Shown one piece after another: positions 1 through 8,554 of a stretch of 64,000 nucleotides of DNA; the stretch's first letter is position 1; each line of letters begins with the position of its first letter. The stretch spans positions 79,260-143,259 of the forward strand of contig NZ_AUHD01000010.1 in NCBI RefSeq assembly GCF_000423005.1, given 5' to 3'. This DNA is from Gelidibacter mesophilus DSM 14095. Lineage in GTDB: Bacteria; Bacteroidota; Bacteroidia; Flavobacteriales; Flavobacteriaceae. A program made the translations under genes and the position numbers. Below the pieces are notes generated by a model, which saw nothing but the letters and a program-made list of their open reading frames with translations, was not told where the DNA came from and did not search any database.

Positions 1-349
1 TAAATCCACCTTCCCTTAAAAAAAGGGAACTCGTCTTTTGTGATGGCTTGAATGTAAATATTGCGGATTGTTGAAGGTTGAAGTGAAGTGATAATATTCC
101 GAAGTAATAACTTAGAAGTTACTCACGCGTCTTTATCTTTAAATAATAGCTTTCGTGAACGCTGCATATTTGATGCGGTCGCAAACTTTCATTTCAAGTA
201 GCTCTCGAATGAAAATACAAAAGCGGGAAACCTGTAACTCGAAACTTTTTTAATGATGACTGATAAATGATGACTTTTATCCAAAATAACGAATTACTCT
301 TGTAGAATTCTCAAGACTTATTATCTTCGCTTTAAGATTATTTTAACAA
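1..349. other. Non-coding stretch at window start
   Basis: No convincing gene is seen here. It holds a short inverted repeat at 11-29 (TTCCCTT, 5-nt A loop, AAGGGAA) that could be the end of an upstream transcript, irregular AT-rich sequence, and near its right end a plausible promoter for the sugar transferase gene (listed separately). The first three bases are TAA but no reading frame can be assigned to them. Confidence 0.5.
300..329 (+). promoter_or_regulatory. Candidate Bacteroidota promoter for the sugar transferase
   Basis: TTG at 300-302, a 19-nt spacer and TATCTTCG at 322-329, which matches the Bacteroidota -7 consensus TAnnTTTG at seven of eight positions. It lies 20 bp upstream of the ATG at 350. 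Confidence 0.4.
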
Positions 350-1741
350 ATGCCAAAAAACGCCATTCATTTTCAAATCTCAGAGCGTAAACTCCTGCTC
401 CGTGGTATGGATTTGCTTATGGTTATTTTTGGTTTGTATTTGTTGGGGCTCTTTTTTGATTATGCCTACTTGAAAATCTGTTGGGAAAACAGTTTGGCTA
501 TTGCTATTCTTTTATTTTATTTGGCGGTATTTGGGACTGTTTTCGAAATCTACGATTTACAGAAATCCAGCCAGTTGGACGTCACTTTTAAAATTATTGT
601 ATTTACCGTTTCTACAAGTGTTTTGTTTTACTTTTTGACCCCAGTGTTAACACCTTTTCTACCTGAAAAGCGCCTCCAAATTGTTTATTTTTATCTTACC
701 ATCGCCTTTTTTATCTTTTTATGGCGGATGGCCTATGTGACCTTAATTGCCTCCCCACGATTTTATAAACGTGTGCTGTTGGTGGGTGAGCCGTTTTATG
801 TTGAGGATTTTGTCAATGCGTTGAGCCAATCAGACCCTAATTATAAAATTGTGGGTTTTATTAATTGTGAAGTGCCAAAAAATGAACCGATAAAATTTAA
901 AGGGGTCACAGAATATGGCGCATTGGAGCTACTTAAAACGATTGAAGATCAAAATATATCAGAAGTGGTTGTGGCCAGTTACAATTCCGAGAATATTACG
1001 GTAGATGTCTATAATGATCTCATGTTGCTGTTAGAAAGTGGTTTTACGATTAGAGAATATTCGCAGGTTTATGAAGAAATTACAAATCGGGTCCCTGTTC
1101 AGTTTATAGGGAAGGATTTTTATAAGTATTTCCCATTTAGCCGAAGCAATCAAAACACCTTATATCTGTTTTTTCACCGTCTATTTGATATCCTCTTTTC
1201 ATTGATAGGCCTGTTTTTTGGAATTCTAATTTTGCCACTAATTGTTATAGGTAATCTATGCGGCAATAAAGGGCCTTTGTTATACCGACAAGAACGGGTT
1301 GGGAAGAATGGAAAGCTTTTTGAAATAATCAAGTTAAGAAGTATGATTATTAATGCGGAAACCAATGGCGCCAAATGGGCCGAATTGAATGATGTTAGAA
1401 TTACCAAGTTTGGAAAGTTTCTCCGTAGAAGTCGTATTGATGAAATCCCCCAGTTCTTGAACATTATTAAAGGCGAGATGAGTATGATTGGGCCACGACC
1501 AGAACGTCCAGTTTTTGTTGAAGAACTCGCAAAAACGATACCCTTCTATGAAACGCGACATATTGTAAAGCCCGGTTTGACGGGATGGGCGCAAGTGAAA
1601 ACCCGCTACGGCGCATCAGTTGACGAAAGTCTTGTAAAGTTACAATATGATCTTTTCTACATTAAACATAAAAGCTTTTTCCTCGATTTGAATATTATGG
1701 TGAAGACTTTGAGTACTGTTTTGTATTATAGAGGACAGTAG
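350..1741 (+). CDS. Polyprenyl-phosphate sugar-1-phosphate transferase (WcaJ/WbaP type)
   Basis: Membrane enzyme that would start a surface-polysaccharide repeat unit by moving a sugar-1-phosphate from a nucleotide sugar to undecaprenyl phosphate. The N-terminal third has about four to five hydrophobic segments (roughly residues 18-130). A CoA-binding-like Rossmann segment follows (about 138-240), then another TM helix near 280. The C-terminal catalytic domain shows the family landmarks RQERVGKNG, KLRSM, RIDEIPQFLN and GPRPERP, then PGLTGWAQV. At 463 residues it has full family length. No other polysaccharide genes follow within the window, so it is either the end of a cluster lying to the left or an isolated initiator. 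The family is clear; the sugar specificity is not. Confidence 0.93.
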   Translation: MPKNAIHFQISERKLLLRGMDLLMVIFGLYLLGLFFDYAYLKICWENSLAIAILLFYLAVFGTVFEIYDLQKSSQLDVTFKIIVFTVSTSVLFYFLTPVLTPFLPEKRLQIVYFYLTIAFFIFLWRMAYVTLIASPRFYKRVLLVGEPFYVEDFVNALSQSDPNYKIVGFINCEVPKNEPIKFKGVTEYGALELLKTIEDQNISEVVVASYNSENITVDVYNDLMLLLESGFTIREYSQVYEEITNRVPVQFIGKDFYKYFPFSRSNQNTLYLFFHRLFDILFSLIGLFFGILILPLIVIGNLCGNKGPLLYRQERVGKNGKLFEIIKLRSMIINAETNGAKWAELNDVRITKFGKFLRRSRIDEIPQFLNIIKGEMSMIGPRPERPVFVEELAKTIPFYETRHIVKPGLTGWAQVKTRYGASVDESLVKLQYDLFYIKHKSFFLDLNIMVKTLSTVLYYRGQ

Positions 1742-1744
1742 GTG

Positions 1745-1915
1745 GTGGGCAGTGACGATTGAGGATTGACGATTGTTGATTGATGATTGTAGAAGGTTTG
1801 AATAGCGAATATTGAATGTGGAATACCGAATGGGGAAGTTTGCAGACTGAAGACTGAGGACAGAGAGACTGATTAACTGATATCGGATAACGGATAACTG
1901 AGAAATTGATAACTG
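1745..1915. repeat. Degenerate short-period intergenic repeat
   Basis: The gap after the transferase consists of imperfect 7-10-nt units: GACGATTG, AGGATTGACGATTG, TTGATTGATGATTG, then GACTGAAGACTGAGGAC and GATAACGGATAACTG. The reading is low-complexity and drifts from one unit type to the next. Related fragments (GGCAG with CAGTC or its variants) appear at about 4211-4245 and 41450-41475. No gene is supported here; frames open across it merely reflect the lack of stop codons in the repeat. Confidence 0.6.
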
Positions 1916-1942
1916 GAAATAATAAAAACAAACAAAAACATT

Positions 1943-2743
1943 ATGACAGCACACGAAATTGACTACAGAATCTACGGTGAAGAAATGCAATACGTAGAAA
2001 TAGAACTTGATCCTCAGGAGGGCGTTGTAGCTGAAGCCGGTAGTTTTATGATGATGGATGACGGCATAAAAATGGAAACTATTTTTGGTGATGGATCTGA
2101 ACAAAACAAAGGATTTTTAGGCTCAATCTTAGGAGCCGGGAAGCGTATCCTCACCGGAGAGAATTTGTTTATGACCATGTTTTATAATGTCCTTCCGGGA
2201 AAGCGAAATGTATCTTTTGCATCGCCATATCCAGGAAAAATTATTCCTATTGATCTTACGGAATTCGCAGGCAAGTTTATCTGTCAGAAGGATGCTTTTT
2301 TATGTGCGGCAAAAGGAGTGAGTGTGGGCATTGAGTTCTCAAAAAAAATGGGACGCGGCTTTTTTGGAGGAGAAGGGTTTATCATGCAAAAGCTGGAAGG
2401 TGACGGTTTGGCATTTGTGCATGCAGGAGGTACGATGGCCAAAAAAGTGCTTCAAGCTGGAGAAGTGTTGCGGGTGGATACAGGCTGTTTGATAGGGTTT
2501 ACCCAAAACATAGACTATGATATTGAGTTTATAGGAGGGATTAAGAACAAATTGTTTGGTGGCGAAGGCCTTTTTTATGCAAAGCTCCAAGGGCCGGGAA
2601 CCGTTTACATACAGTCTTTGCCATTCAGTAGGCTGGCAGCGCGGGTTTGGGCAAGCGCTCCGCAAGGCGGTGGTAAACAGAAAGGTGAAGGCAGTATTTT
2701 GGGCGGATTGGGGAATATTTTGGATGGGGATAATCGTTTTTGA
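1943..2743 (+). CDS. AIM24 / TIGR00266-family protein
   Basis: 266-residue soluble protein of the AIM24 (TIGR00266) family, a beta-rich tryptophan-RNA-attenuator-like fold whose bacterial role is not established. Diagnostic features are the N-terminal [15 protein letters not shown] segment with EVEL-like spacing, repeated glycine clusters ([23 protein letters not shown]) and a Gly-rich C-terminus. No signal peptide or TM segment is visible. It stands alone: the nearest genes are a glycosyltransferase upstream and a small ORF downstream with a 140-bp gap. The ATG follows an A-rich leader, typical of flavobacterial starts. Family assignment is firm, function is not. Confidence 0.88.
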   Translation: MTAHEIDYRIYGEEMQYVEIELDPQEGVVAEAGSFMMMDDGIKMETIFGDGSEQNKGFLGSILGAGKRILTGENLFMTMFYNVLPGKRNVSFASPYPGKIIPIDLTEFAGKFICQKDAFLCAAKGVSVGIEFSKKMGRGFFGGEGFIMQKLEGDGLAFVHAGGTMAKKVLQAGEVLRVDTGCLIGFTQNIDYDIEFIGGIKNKLFGGEGLFYAKLQGPGTVYIQSLPFSRLAARVWASAPQGGGKQKGEGSILGGLGNILDGDNRF

Positions 2744-2883
2744 ATCAACGTGGGCTTTTATAATTTGTTAAAGTTATCTTTACGTTGTGTTCCATAGGTT
2801 TTTTTTACTAATTTTAAGCAACCTTAAATATAGATGCCTATTATTGAAATCTACCTAATATTTATAACCTAAACTAAAAAATC

Positions 2884-3081
2884 ATGGCAAGAGCAATGTT
2901 TGAGTACACTAAAACGGTACTTAGCAAAGTTAGTTTTGATCCCGCACTGTTCTGTAGAGAAGTTCAAAAAGCTATTCACCGCTTACTACCTTACGAACTT
3001 GAAGAACTAGAGATTTTCATTAGATCTCTGATACAGCAGAATCCCAACTTAAATCAATGTTTAATCTATTTAAAAACATAA
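2884..3081 (+). CDS. Small conserved-looking protein of unknown function (65 aa)
   Basis: 65-residue mostly helical, acidic-to-neutral protein with no signal peptide. I do not recognise a named family. Reasons to accept it: an ATG after an A-rich leader (CTAAACTAAAAAATC), amphipathic helices (FCREVQKAIHRLLPYELEELEIFIRSLI), and a strong factor-independent terminator two bases after its stop. The upstream 140 bp are free for a promoter. It is convergent with the OxyR-like gene, and the palindromic terminator between them could serve this gene. Confidence 0.6.
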   Translation: MARAMFEYTKTVLSKVSFDPALFCREVQKAIHRLLPYELEELEIFIRSLIQQNPNLNQCLIYLKT

Positions 3082-3082
3082 T

Positions 3083-3110
3083 AAAAAAGCGACCAATTGG
3101 TCGCTTTTTT
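3083..3110. terminator. Palindromic rho-independent terminator
   Basis: Core GCGACCAATTGGTCGC at 3089-3104 is a perfect 16-bp palindrome flanked by six A on the left and a T run on the right, so it could work in both directions. It begins two bases after the small ORF stop. Confidence 0.85.
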
Positions 3111-3190
3111 TATGGATGAAATCAAAATTTAGTTCTATAGGTTTTTCAAAGTTGTCTAAGACCTTATTGCTAAGATATGCCTGGGCCTAT

Positions 3191-4129
3191 TTATTTTGGG
3201 AGCGGACTAATTATTTTAACATTTTGAAAAGCAATAGCCCCACGGATAATTCCGGAAATTACGTCGTGCAAAGCCTCAATAATTTGCATTTTTAACTCGC
3301 TTCTATGATAAATAATACTCACTTCACGGGCCGGAGAAGGCTCTGTAAAATGATGGAGATTCTTTTTTAGATTGTCATTGAGTTCAAGAGTATGTAAATA
3401 GGGGAGCAGCGTCATGCCCAATTCTTCATTTGAAAGCTTGATCAAGGTTTCAATACTCCCACTTTCCAACTGAAAACTATCATCAGTCTGATCCTTAAAG
3501 GCCTTACAAAGATTGATGATTCCATCCCTAAAGCAATGCCCATCTTCAAGCAGTAACATATCATCAATTTCAAGATCGGACACTTCAATTTTTTTCTTGC
3601 TATAAAGTCGGTGGTGTTCTGGAATATAACCAACAAACGGCTCATAATAGAGCACGCGCTCCTTGATGTTTTCAATTTCCAAAGGTGTCGCTGCAATAGC
3701 CGCATCTAGATGGCCTTCTTTAATTCTTTGGATAATATCATCCGTGGTTAATTCTTCAATTTTAAGTTTCACCTTAGGGTATTTCTTAATAAATGCCTTA
3801 AGGAACATGGGCAGCAAAGTTGGCATGATGGTGGGAATGATTCCAATACGGAATTCGCCACCAATAAATCCTTTTTGTTGATCTACAATATCTTGGATCC
3901 GCTCTGATTCATTCACGATATTTCGAGCTTGATGGACAATTTTCCGTCCAACGTCTGTGAGTTCGATAGGTTTTTTACTCCGATCAAAAATAAGAACATC
4001 GAGCTCTTCTTCTAGTTTTTGAATTTGCGTGCTCAATGTCGGTTGGGTAACAAAACATTTTTCGGCTGCTTTTGTGAAGTTTTTTTGTTCCGCAATTGCC
4101 AGAACATAAGTTAATTGGGTAATGGTCAT
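3191..4129 (-). CDS. oxyR: LysR-type peroxide sensor, OxyR-like
   Basis: LysR-family regulator of 312 residues: an N-terminal winged helix (about 1-60, FTKAAEKCFVTQPTLSTQIQ) and a C-terminal substrate-like domain. The key evidence is Cys199 and Cys208 in GHCFRDGIINLC, at the same residue numbers and C-X8-C spacing as the redox-active pair of E. coli OxyR. By family knowledge it would sense hydrogen peroxide through a disulfide and activate catalase and Dps-type genes. Candidates for both lie in this window (Dps at 46.0 kb, catalase at 58.5 kb), but I did not identify an OxyR box by eye. It is transcribed towards the small ORF and ends 81 bp from its terminator. Confidence 0.92.
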   Translation of the reverse strand: MTITQLTYVLAIAEQKNFTKAAEKCFVTQPTLSTQIQKLEEELDVLIFDRSKKPIELTDVGRKIVHQARNIVNESERIQDIVDQQKGFIGGEFRIGIIPTIMPTLLPMFLKAFIKKYPKVKLKIEELTTDDIIQRIKEGHLDAAIAATPLEIENIKERVLYYEPFVGYIPEHHRLYSKKKIEVSDLEIDDMLLLEDGHCFRDGIINLCKAFKDQTDDSFQLESGSIETLIKLSNEELGMTLLPYLHTLELNDNLKKNLHHFTEPSPAREVSIIYHRSELKMQIIEALHDVISGIIRGAIAFQNVKIISPLPK

Positions 4130-4360
4130 GGTTATTCATTTAAACTATAAAAATATATAAACTATCTATAAAAGCTATTATAAAAATGGTTAATAAAAGC
4201 TTAAAATCAATTGGCAGTTTTGAGTTGGCAGCCTTCAGTCTTCCGTCACTTGGCATCTCATCCTCCGTTCGCGGTCGGCGCTCCGGCACCAACCTGTCGT
4301 TCTTCGCCATTATCCTTTCCTAACCTACCCACTCCTCCCCAATTTTTCCAAATCAATTCG

Positions 4361-4368
4361 TATCTTTG
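4361..4368 (+). promoter_or_regulatory. Bacteroidota -7 box before the PPIase fusion gene
   Basis: TATCTTTG is a perfect match to TAnnTTTG, 26 bp upstream of the ATG at 4395. The -33 region is T-rich (AATTTTTCC) without a clean TTG. Confidence 0.55.
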
Positions 4369-4394
4369 CCATTGCAAACAAAAAATAAAATACA

Positions 4395-5327
4395 ATGCAA
4401 GACGGCTTATATGCAAAATTCATCACCAACAAAGGTGATATTTTAGTGAATTTGGAATACAAAAGAACCCCGGGCACAGTTGGTAATTTTGTGGCGTTGG
4501 CGGAAGGAAATTTAGAGAATTCTGTGAAACCACAAGGCACACCTTATTATGATGGTTTGAAATTTCATCGTGTGATTCCTGATTTTATGATCCAAGGGGG
4601 ATGTCCTAAGGGCACAGGTACTGGTGATCCAGGATATAAATTTGAAGATGAGTTTCATCAAGACTTAAGACATGACGCTCCAGGCGTTTTGTCAATGGCG
4701 AATTCAGGGCCGGGATCTAACGGCAGTCAATTTTTTATAACCCATATCGCTACACCATGGTTGGATGATAAACATACCGTTTTTGGGAATGTTATTGAAG
4801 GACAGGATGTGGTGGATGCCATTGTTCAGGGCGATCAAATTGAAAAATTGGAGATTGTTAGAGTAGGTGAAGAGGCTGAGGACTTTAATGGTGTTGAGGC
4901 TTTTAGAACCTTTGAAGGTTCAAGAGAAGAGCGCATTGCTCAAGAACGTAAGGCAAACGAAGCGGAACTTGACAAATTGGCGACAGGTTTTGATAAAACC
5001 AAAAGCGGTTTGCGCTATAAAATTATTAATAAGGGAACTGGGAAGGCCGCAGAGAAAGGTAAGACCGTTTCGGTACACTATAAAGGCCAATTGGCTGACG
5101 GAACTGTTTTTGACTCGTCCTACAAACGTAAACAACCGTTAGAGTTTCAAGTTGGTGTAGGTCAGGTAATTTCTGGATGGGATGAAGGCATTTGTTTATT
5201 GAACGTTGGTGATAAGGCACGTTTGGTCATTCCTAGTGATTTAGGCTACGGCGCGCAGGGTGCCGGAGGTGTAATACCCCCAAATGCCATTTTGGTTTTT
5301 GATGTGGAATTGATGGATGTGAAATAA
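4395..5327 (+). CDS. Cyclophilin-FKBP fusion peptidyl-prolyl isomerase
   Basis: Single 310-residue protein with two unrelated prolyl-isomerase domains. Residues about 5-165 are a cyclophilin: [30 protein letters not shown] and HTVFGNV carry the catalytic Arg, the Gln of FMIQGG and the SQFFI motif. Residues about 205-310 are an [32 protein letters not shown] and LGYGAQG...IPPNA. The middle (165-205) is a charged helical linker. No signal peptide is seen, so it probably acts in the cytoplasm. Such fusions are known in Bacteroidota and some other lineages. A strong palindromic terminator follows. The ATG at 4395 sits in an A-rich leader right after a perfect -7 box. Confidence 0.93.
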   Translation: MQDGLYAKFITNKGDILVNLEYKRTPGTVGNFVALAEGNLENSVKPQGTPYYDGLKFHRVIPDFMIQGGCPKGTGTGDPGYKFEDEFHQDLRHDAPGVLSMANSGPGSNGSQFFITHIATPWLDDKHTVFGNVIEGQDVVDAIVQGDQIEKLEIVRVGEEAEDFNGVEAFRTFEGSREERIAQERKANEAELDKLATGFDKTKSGLRYKIINKGTGKAAEKGKTVSVHYKGQLADGTVFDSSYKRKQPLEFQVGVGQVISGWDEGICLLNVGDKARLVIPSDLGYGAQGAGGVIPPNAILVFDVELMDVK

Positions 5328-5342
5328 ACTTGCATGTATATA

Positions 5343-5382
5343 CCAATAAAAAACGCAGCTCTAGAGCTGCGTTTTTTATTGG
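5343..5382. terminator. Perfect 40-bp palindromic terminator
   Basis: CCAATAAAAAACGCAGCTCT followed by its exact reverse complement, ending in a T run and TTGG. It lies 16 bp after the stop of the cyclophilin-FKBP gene and reads as a terminator on either strand. Confidence 0.85.
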
Positions 5383-5581
5383 TTCAACCACTGTCGCTTT
5401 TTGACGAATTGTAACTTCGAATTTTCAAGCAAGAGGAATTGAGAGCTGTTTGGCAATCGAAATTATCAATCAAAGGGCGTGTCTCCGAAAACTAAATTTT
5501 CTATATGCTCACTTCCAAATCCTAAAAAATGGTATCAAATTTTTATAAAACAAAAATAAAGAGGTGTAAAGTGAAAGCAAT

Positions 5582-5818
5582 TTATTCAGAATACACCTGT
5601 CCGCGATGAGGTTTTAAAGCATCTCTCAAAGGTTTCATTTGATCTTCAGAAACTACCAGATACGCAATGGCGTGGGCGTCATTGAGAACTTCAAATCCTG
5701 AAAAGAGGTCCATATAGTTTTCTGCTTCAATAAATTCATTGAGATGTACAGCGTGGTGTTCAGCGATCTTTAAACCGTCGGGACCTTTAAAATCCCAGAT
5801 TAATTTTAGTTTACGCAT
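5582..5818 (-). CDS. Small protein of unknown function (DUF3303-like), 78 aa
   Basis: 78-residue cytosolic protein starting MRKLKLIWDF. I chose the ATG at 5818 rather than the one at 5845 because it overlaps the upstream gene's stop by 8 bp, a normal translational-coupling arrangement, and the extra nine residues read inside the neighbour. The fold looks like a short ferredoxin-like alpha/beta protein (IAEHHAVHLNEFIEAENY, HAIAYLVVSEDQMKPLRDAL), which resembles small DUF3303-type proteins. That link is from memory of the pattern and is tentative. It forms a two-gene unit with the SRPBCC gene. Confidence 0.7.
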   Translation of the reverse strand: MRKLKLIWDFKGPDGLKIAEHHAVHLNEFIEAENYMDLFSGFEVLNDAHAIAYLVVSEDQMKPLRDALKPHRGQVYSE

Positions 5819-6266
5819 GGCTAACAGAGATTCCTTTTTCAGCAAAGTTCTTAAAATCCTTCATGTATTGCAAGGTCTGTTTCTTAAATGTTTTTGGCAT
5901 TAGCCAAATCATCATGCGCATCTTAAAATTTAGAGGTACAAATTCATTGACACTCACCCATTTGGTGAAGTTTTCAGGTGTGGGACCAAAATAATTTTCT
6001 TGGATATCGTCCAGACCATCTATATTATAAGTGCTATGCACTTCATAAGGCAGGTTTTTATGTGTAATGGTTTCAATAAGTGCCATTTGATTTTTTCCTA
6101 CCTTATAATGGGTCTTCATTTTTGACCCAAAGGCACCCGGAGTTCCGGAGACATGTTCAACGGAAATAAAACCGCGTTGCCAATGCTTCAGGTTTTCAAT
6201 GGTGTCAAACATTTTTGTGCAAATGTCCAAAGGCACTTCAATCACTATGTCTACAGTATATTTCAT
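5811..6266 (-). CDS. SRPBCC / START-like ligand-binding domain protein
   Basis: 151-residue protein beginning MKYTVDIVIEVPLDICTKMFD, the usual start of polyketide-cyclase/SRPBCC proteins. The hydrophobic-ligand cavity fold is suggested by alternating strands and the final long helix (FKKQTLQYMKDFKNFAEKG). The frame stays open upstream to 6416, but the extra 50 residues are low-complexity and aromatic-rich with no family match, so the start at 6266 is preferred. It overlaps the following small gene by 8 bp. Substrate and role are unknown; the Trp/Pro-rich middle and missing catalytic motif argue for binding rather than catalysis. Confidence 0.78.
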   Translation of the reverse strand: MKYTVDIVIEVPLDICTKMFDTIENLKHWQRGFISVEHVSGTPGAFGSKMKTHYKVGKNQMALIETITHKNLPYEVHSTYNIDGLDDIQENYFGPTPENFTKWVSVNEFVPLNFKMRMMIWLMPKTFKKQTLQYMKDFKNFAEKGISVSHA

Positions 6267-6491
6267 GGATTGAGATAAAAAATAGATAACGTCTAAGTAA
6301 AGATAATTGGTTTTTAGAAAAAATAGAAGTCTTTGAGACCAACAGTCCAAAAAGTATGTTGAGATGTTATTTACGGTGAAATTGAGGTAAAATGAATCGG
6401 AAATAAATGGCATCAACCATCTGGATTGCCGAATATTATCAACAGCATCATATACTAAATTTAGATGTGCATCGTTTGAAAAAAAAGCAAC

Positions 6492-6521
6492 TTGTTTAAT
6501 GCGCTAATTATATTATTTTTG
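6492..6521 (+). promoter_or_regulatory. Consensus Bacteroidota promoter for the PPIase operon
   Basis: TTG at 6492-6494, a 19-nt spacer and a perfect TATTTTTG at 6514-6521. It is 86 bp upstream of the ATG at 6608 and would drive the PpiC-lipoprotein-SurA-MoxR run. One of the best promoter matches in the window. Confidence 0.75.
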
Positions 6522-6607
6522 CAAATAGTGTCAACCTGGTTCTAACAAAAATGAAATAGCACTTTTTAATGCCGCTTATTTCAATCTAAAGAAATCAAAA
6601 TAGCATA

Positions 6608-8554
6608 ATGAAATTATATGTCAGTTTAGTAATGCTTTGGCTAACCACCTTCGCTAATGCACAAATGTCTTCTAAAGATATATTGTTTACTGTGGAAGAT
6701 GAGCCTATCAAGGCAGAAGAATTCATGAGAGTTTACAATAAGAACTTGGATTTGGTGAAAGATGAGAGTCAAAAGGATATTGATGGTTATCTCAAGCTCT
6801 TTGTGAATTATCAGTTAAAGATAAAAGAAGCTAAACGTTTGGGATTGGATCAGGATGAAAAATACATTAAGGAATTTTCGTCCTACAAAGACCAATTGGT
6901 TAAAAACTATCTGTCAGATTCCAAAGTTACTGAAGCGCTCACCAAGGAAGCTTACGAGAGAATGCGTTATGAAGTAAAAGCAAGTCACATTTTGATTCGC
7001 TTAGAAGAAAACGTGACAGATACTTTAGAGGTCTATCAGGATTTGATGAAATTGCGCAATCGTGTCATAAAGGAAGGTTTTGAGACTGTTAAAGATGACG
7101 TGCATAATGGCAAGACGGTTTTTGCAGAAGAGTTAGGCTATTTTTCGGCCTTTAAAATGGTTTATGAATTTGAGAATGCCGCTTACAACACTAAAGTAGG
7201 TGAGGTTTCCCAACCTTTTAGAACCCGATTTGGCTATCATATTGTGAATGTAGAAGACAAGCGCCAATCATTGGGCGAGGTTACCGTAGCACATATTATG
7301 GTAACGCCAAATGAAAAGGATAGCCTGTCAGCTCCTGAAAAGCGCATCACCCAGATTTACAACATGATTAAAAAGGATGAGGATTTTGAAATCTTGGCAA
7401 AACAGTTTTCTGACGATAAAAGCTCTGCCAGTGACGGTGGAAAATTAGCACCGTTCTCTGGTGGCCAATTGAATGCTCCAGAATTTGAAAATGTGGCTTT
7501 TGGAATGAAAACTATTGGTGACGTTTCTAAACCTTTTGAAACCAATTATGGCTGGCATATTATCAAGTTACTGGATAAGAAGGGAGTTCCGGCCTATGAT
7601 GATGTCAAATTTGATATCGAAAATAAAATTCAGCGCGATTCTCGCTCCAGCCTCATCAATACAACCTTGGCAAATGATTTAAAACAAACGTATGACATAG
7701 TGCCCAATCCTAATGGCAAGGTATATTTCGAATCCATCTTAAATAATAATTTTTTTAAGAACGCTTGGGTATTGCCTAAGAACTTTCAAAAAGATGAAGT
7801 GTTATTCACCATTGAGAAAGACACGATACGCTATGACGATTTTGGAAAGCGCCTCATGAGCATCCAGAGAGTTTATACGGAGAAGTCCATGCCTTTTAAA
7901 ACCATCATTGAAAAGGAATACAAAAACTTTGAAGAGGATGCCATTTTAAAGTACCATAAAGAAAATTTGGAGTTTGTTAATGAAGAATATGCCCAGATCT
8001 TGGCAGAATATAGAGACGGTTTGTTGTTGTTCGATCTTATGGAGAAAGAAGTCTGGAATGCCGCTGCTTCTGATAGCATAGGACTTCAAAAATATTATAG
8101 TGCGCACAAGGATAACTATTTTTGGGAAGATCGGGTGGATGTTGTGATTGCGACATCGACTAGAGAAAAGGATATCAAAACCGTGGCAAAACTCCTTAAA
8201 AGTGGGAAGTCCTCAGAAGAAATTAGCAACCAGTTAAATACAGATCAGGTGCAGAGGGTCATGTTTACCAAGGGCATCAAACCTGCAGACGACCCAAGTT
8301 TGCCTGAAGAGGAGCTTATTAGAACTGGACTTTCAAAAATTTACCATTATAACAGTGCCTATCATGTTATTAAAGTCAATGCCTTGCTGCCAAAGACCAA
8401 TAAAACGTTTGATGAAGCCAAAGGTAAGATTATCAGTGATTATCAAAATGCTTTGGAAGCCAAATGGCTAGAAGATCTCCATGAACGTTATGAGGTTGAT
8501 ATCAATGCCGATGTATTACAGAAAGTTAAATCTCAAATTAATGAGGAACCTTGA
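6608..8554 (+). CDS. Periplasmic PpiC/parvulin-type chaperone-isomerase with two rotamase domains
   Basis: 648-residue exported protein. Signal peptide at 1-18 (VSLVMLWLTTFANAQ). Two parvulin domains follow in tandem at about 120-220 (VKASHILIRL ... FRTRFGYHIVNVED) and 224-330 (VTVAHIMV ... FETNYGWHIIKLLD), each with the conserved His/Gly pattern. The C-terminal 300 residues are a second SurA-like helical region without a clear rotamase. By family knowledge it would help fold or deliver outer-membrane proteins in the periplasm. It is the first gene of a tight run: its stop overlaps the TTG start of the next gene by 4 bp. Confidence 0.9.
   Translation: MKLYVSLVMLWLTTFANAQMSSKDILFTVEDEPIKAEEFMRVYNKNLDLVKDESQKDIDGYLKLFVNYQLKIKEAKRLGLDQDEKYIKEFSSYKDQLVKNYLSDSKVTEALTKEAYERMRYEVKASHILIRLEENVTDTLEVYQDLMKLRNRVIKEGFETVKDDVHNGKTVFAEELGYFSAFKMVYEFENAAYNTKVGEVSQPFRTRFGYHIVNVEDKRQSLGEVTVAHIMVTPNEKDSLSAPEKRITQIYNMIKKDEDFEILAKQFSDDKSSASDGGKLAPFSGGQLNAPEFENVAFGMKTIGDVSKPFETNYGWHIIKLLDKKGVPAYDDVKFDIENKIQRDSRSSLINTTLANDLKQTYDIVPNPNGKVYFESILNNNFFKNAWVLPKNFQKDEVLFTIEKDTIRYDDFGKRLMSIQRVYTEKSMPFKTIIEKEYKNFEEDAILKYHKENLEFVNEEYAQILAEYRDGLLLFDLMEKEVWNAAASDSIGLQKYYSAHKDNYFWEDRVDVVIATSTREKDIKTVAKLLKSGKSSEEISNQLNTDQVQRVMFTKGIKPADDPSLPEEELIRTGLSKIYHYNSAYHVIKVNALLPKTNKTFDEAKGKIISDYQNALEAKWLEDLHERYEVDINADVLQKVKSQINEEP

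Noticed and set aside
1745..1915. CRISPR array
   Set aside because: The units are only 7-10 nt, imperfect and contiguous, without spacers or cas genes.
1640..2104. Minus-strand frames of 78-154 codons between the transferase and AIM24 genes
   Set aside because: They run through the short-period repeat, which lacks stop codons by its composition; the amino-acid sequence is itself repetitive (SVIRYQLIS, IRYSTFNIRYS).
6267..6416. N-terminal extension of the SRPBCC gene
   Set aside because: Fifty extra residues rich in aromatic residues without family match; the ATG at 6266 gives the standard domain start.
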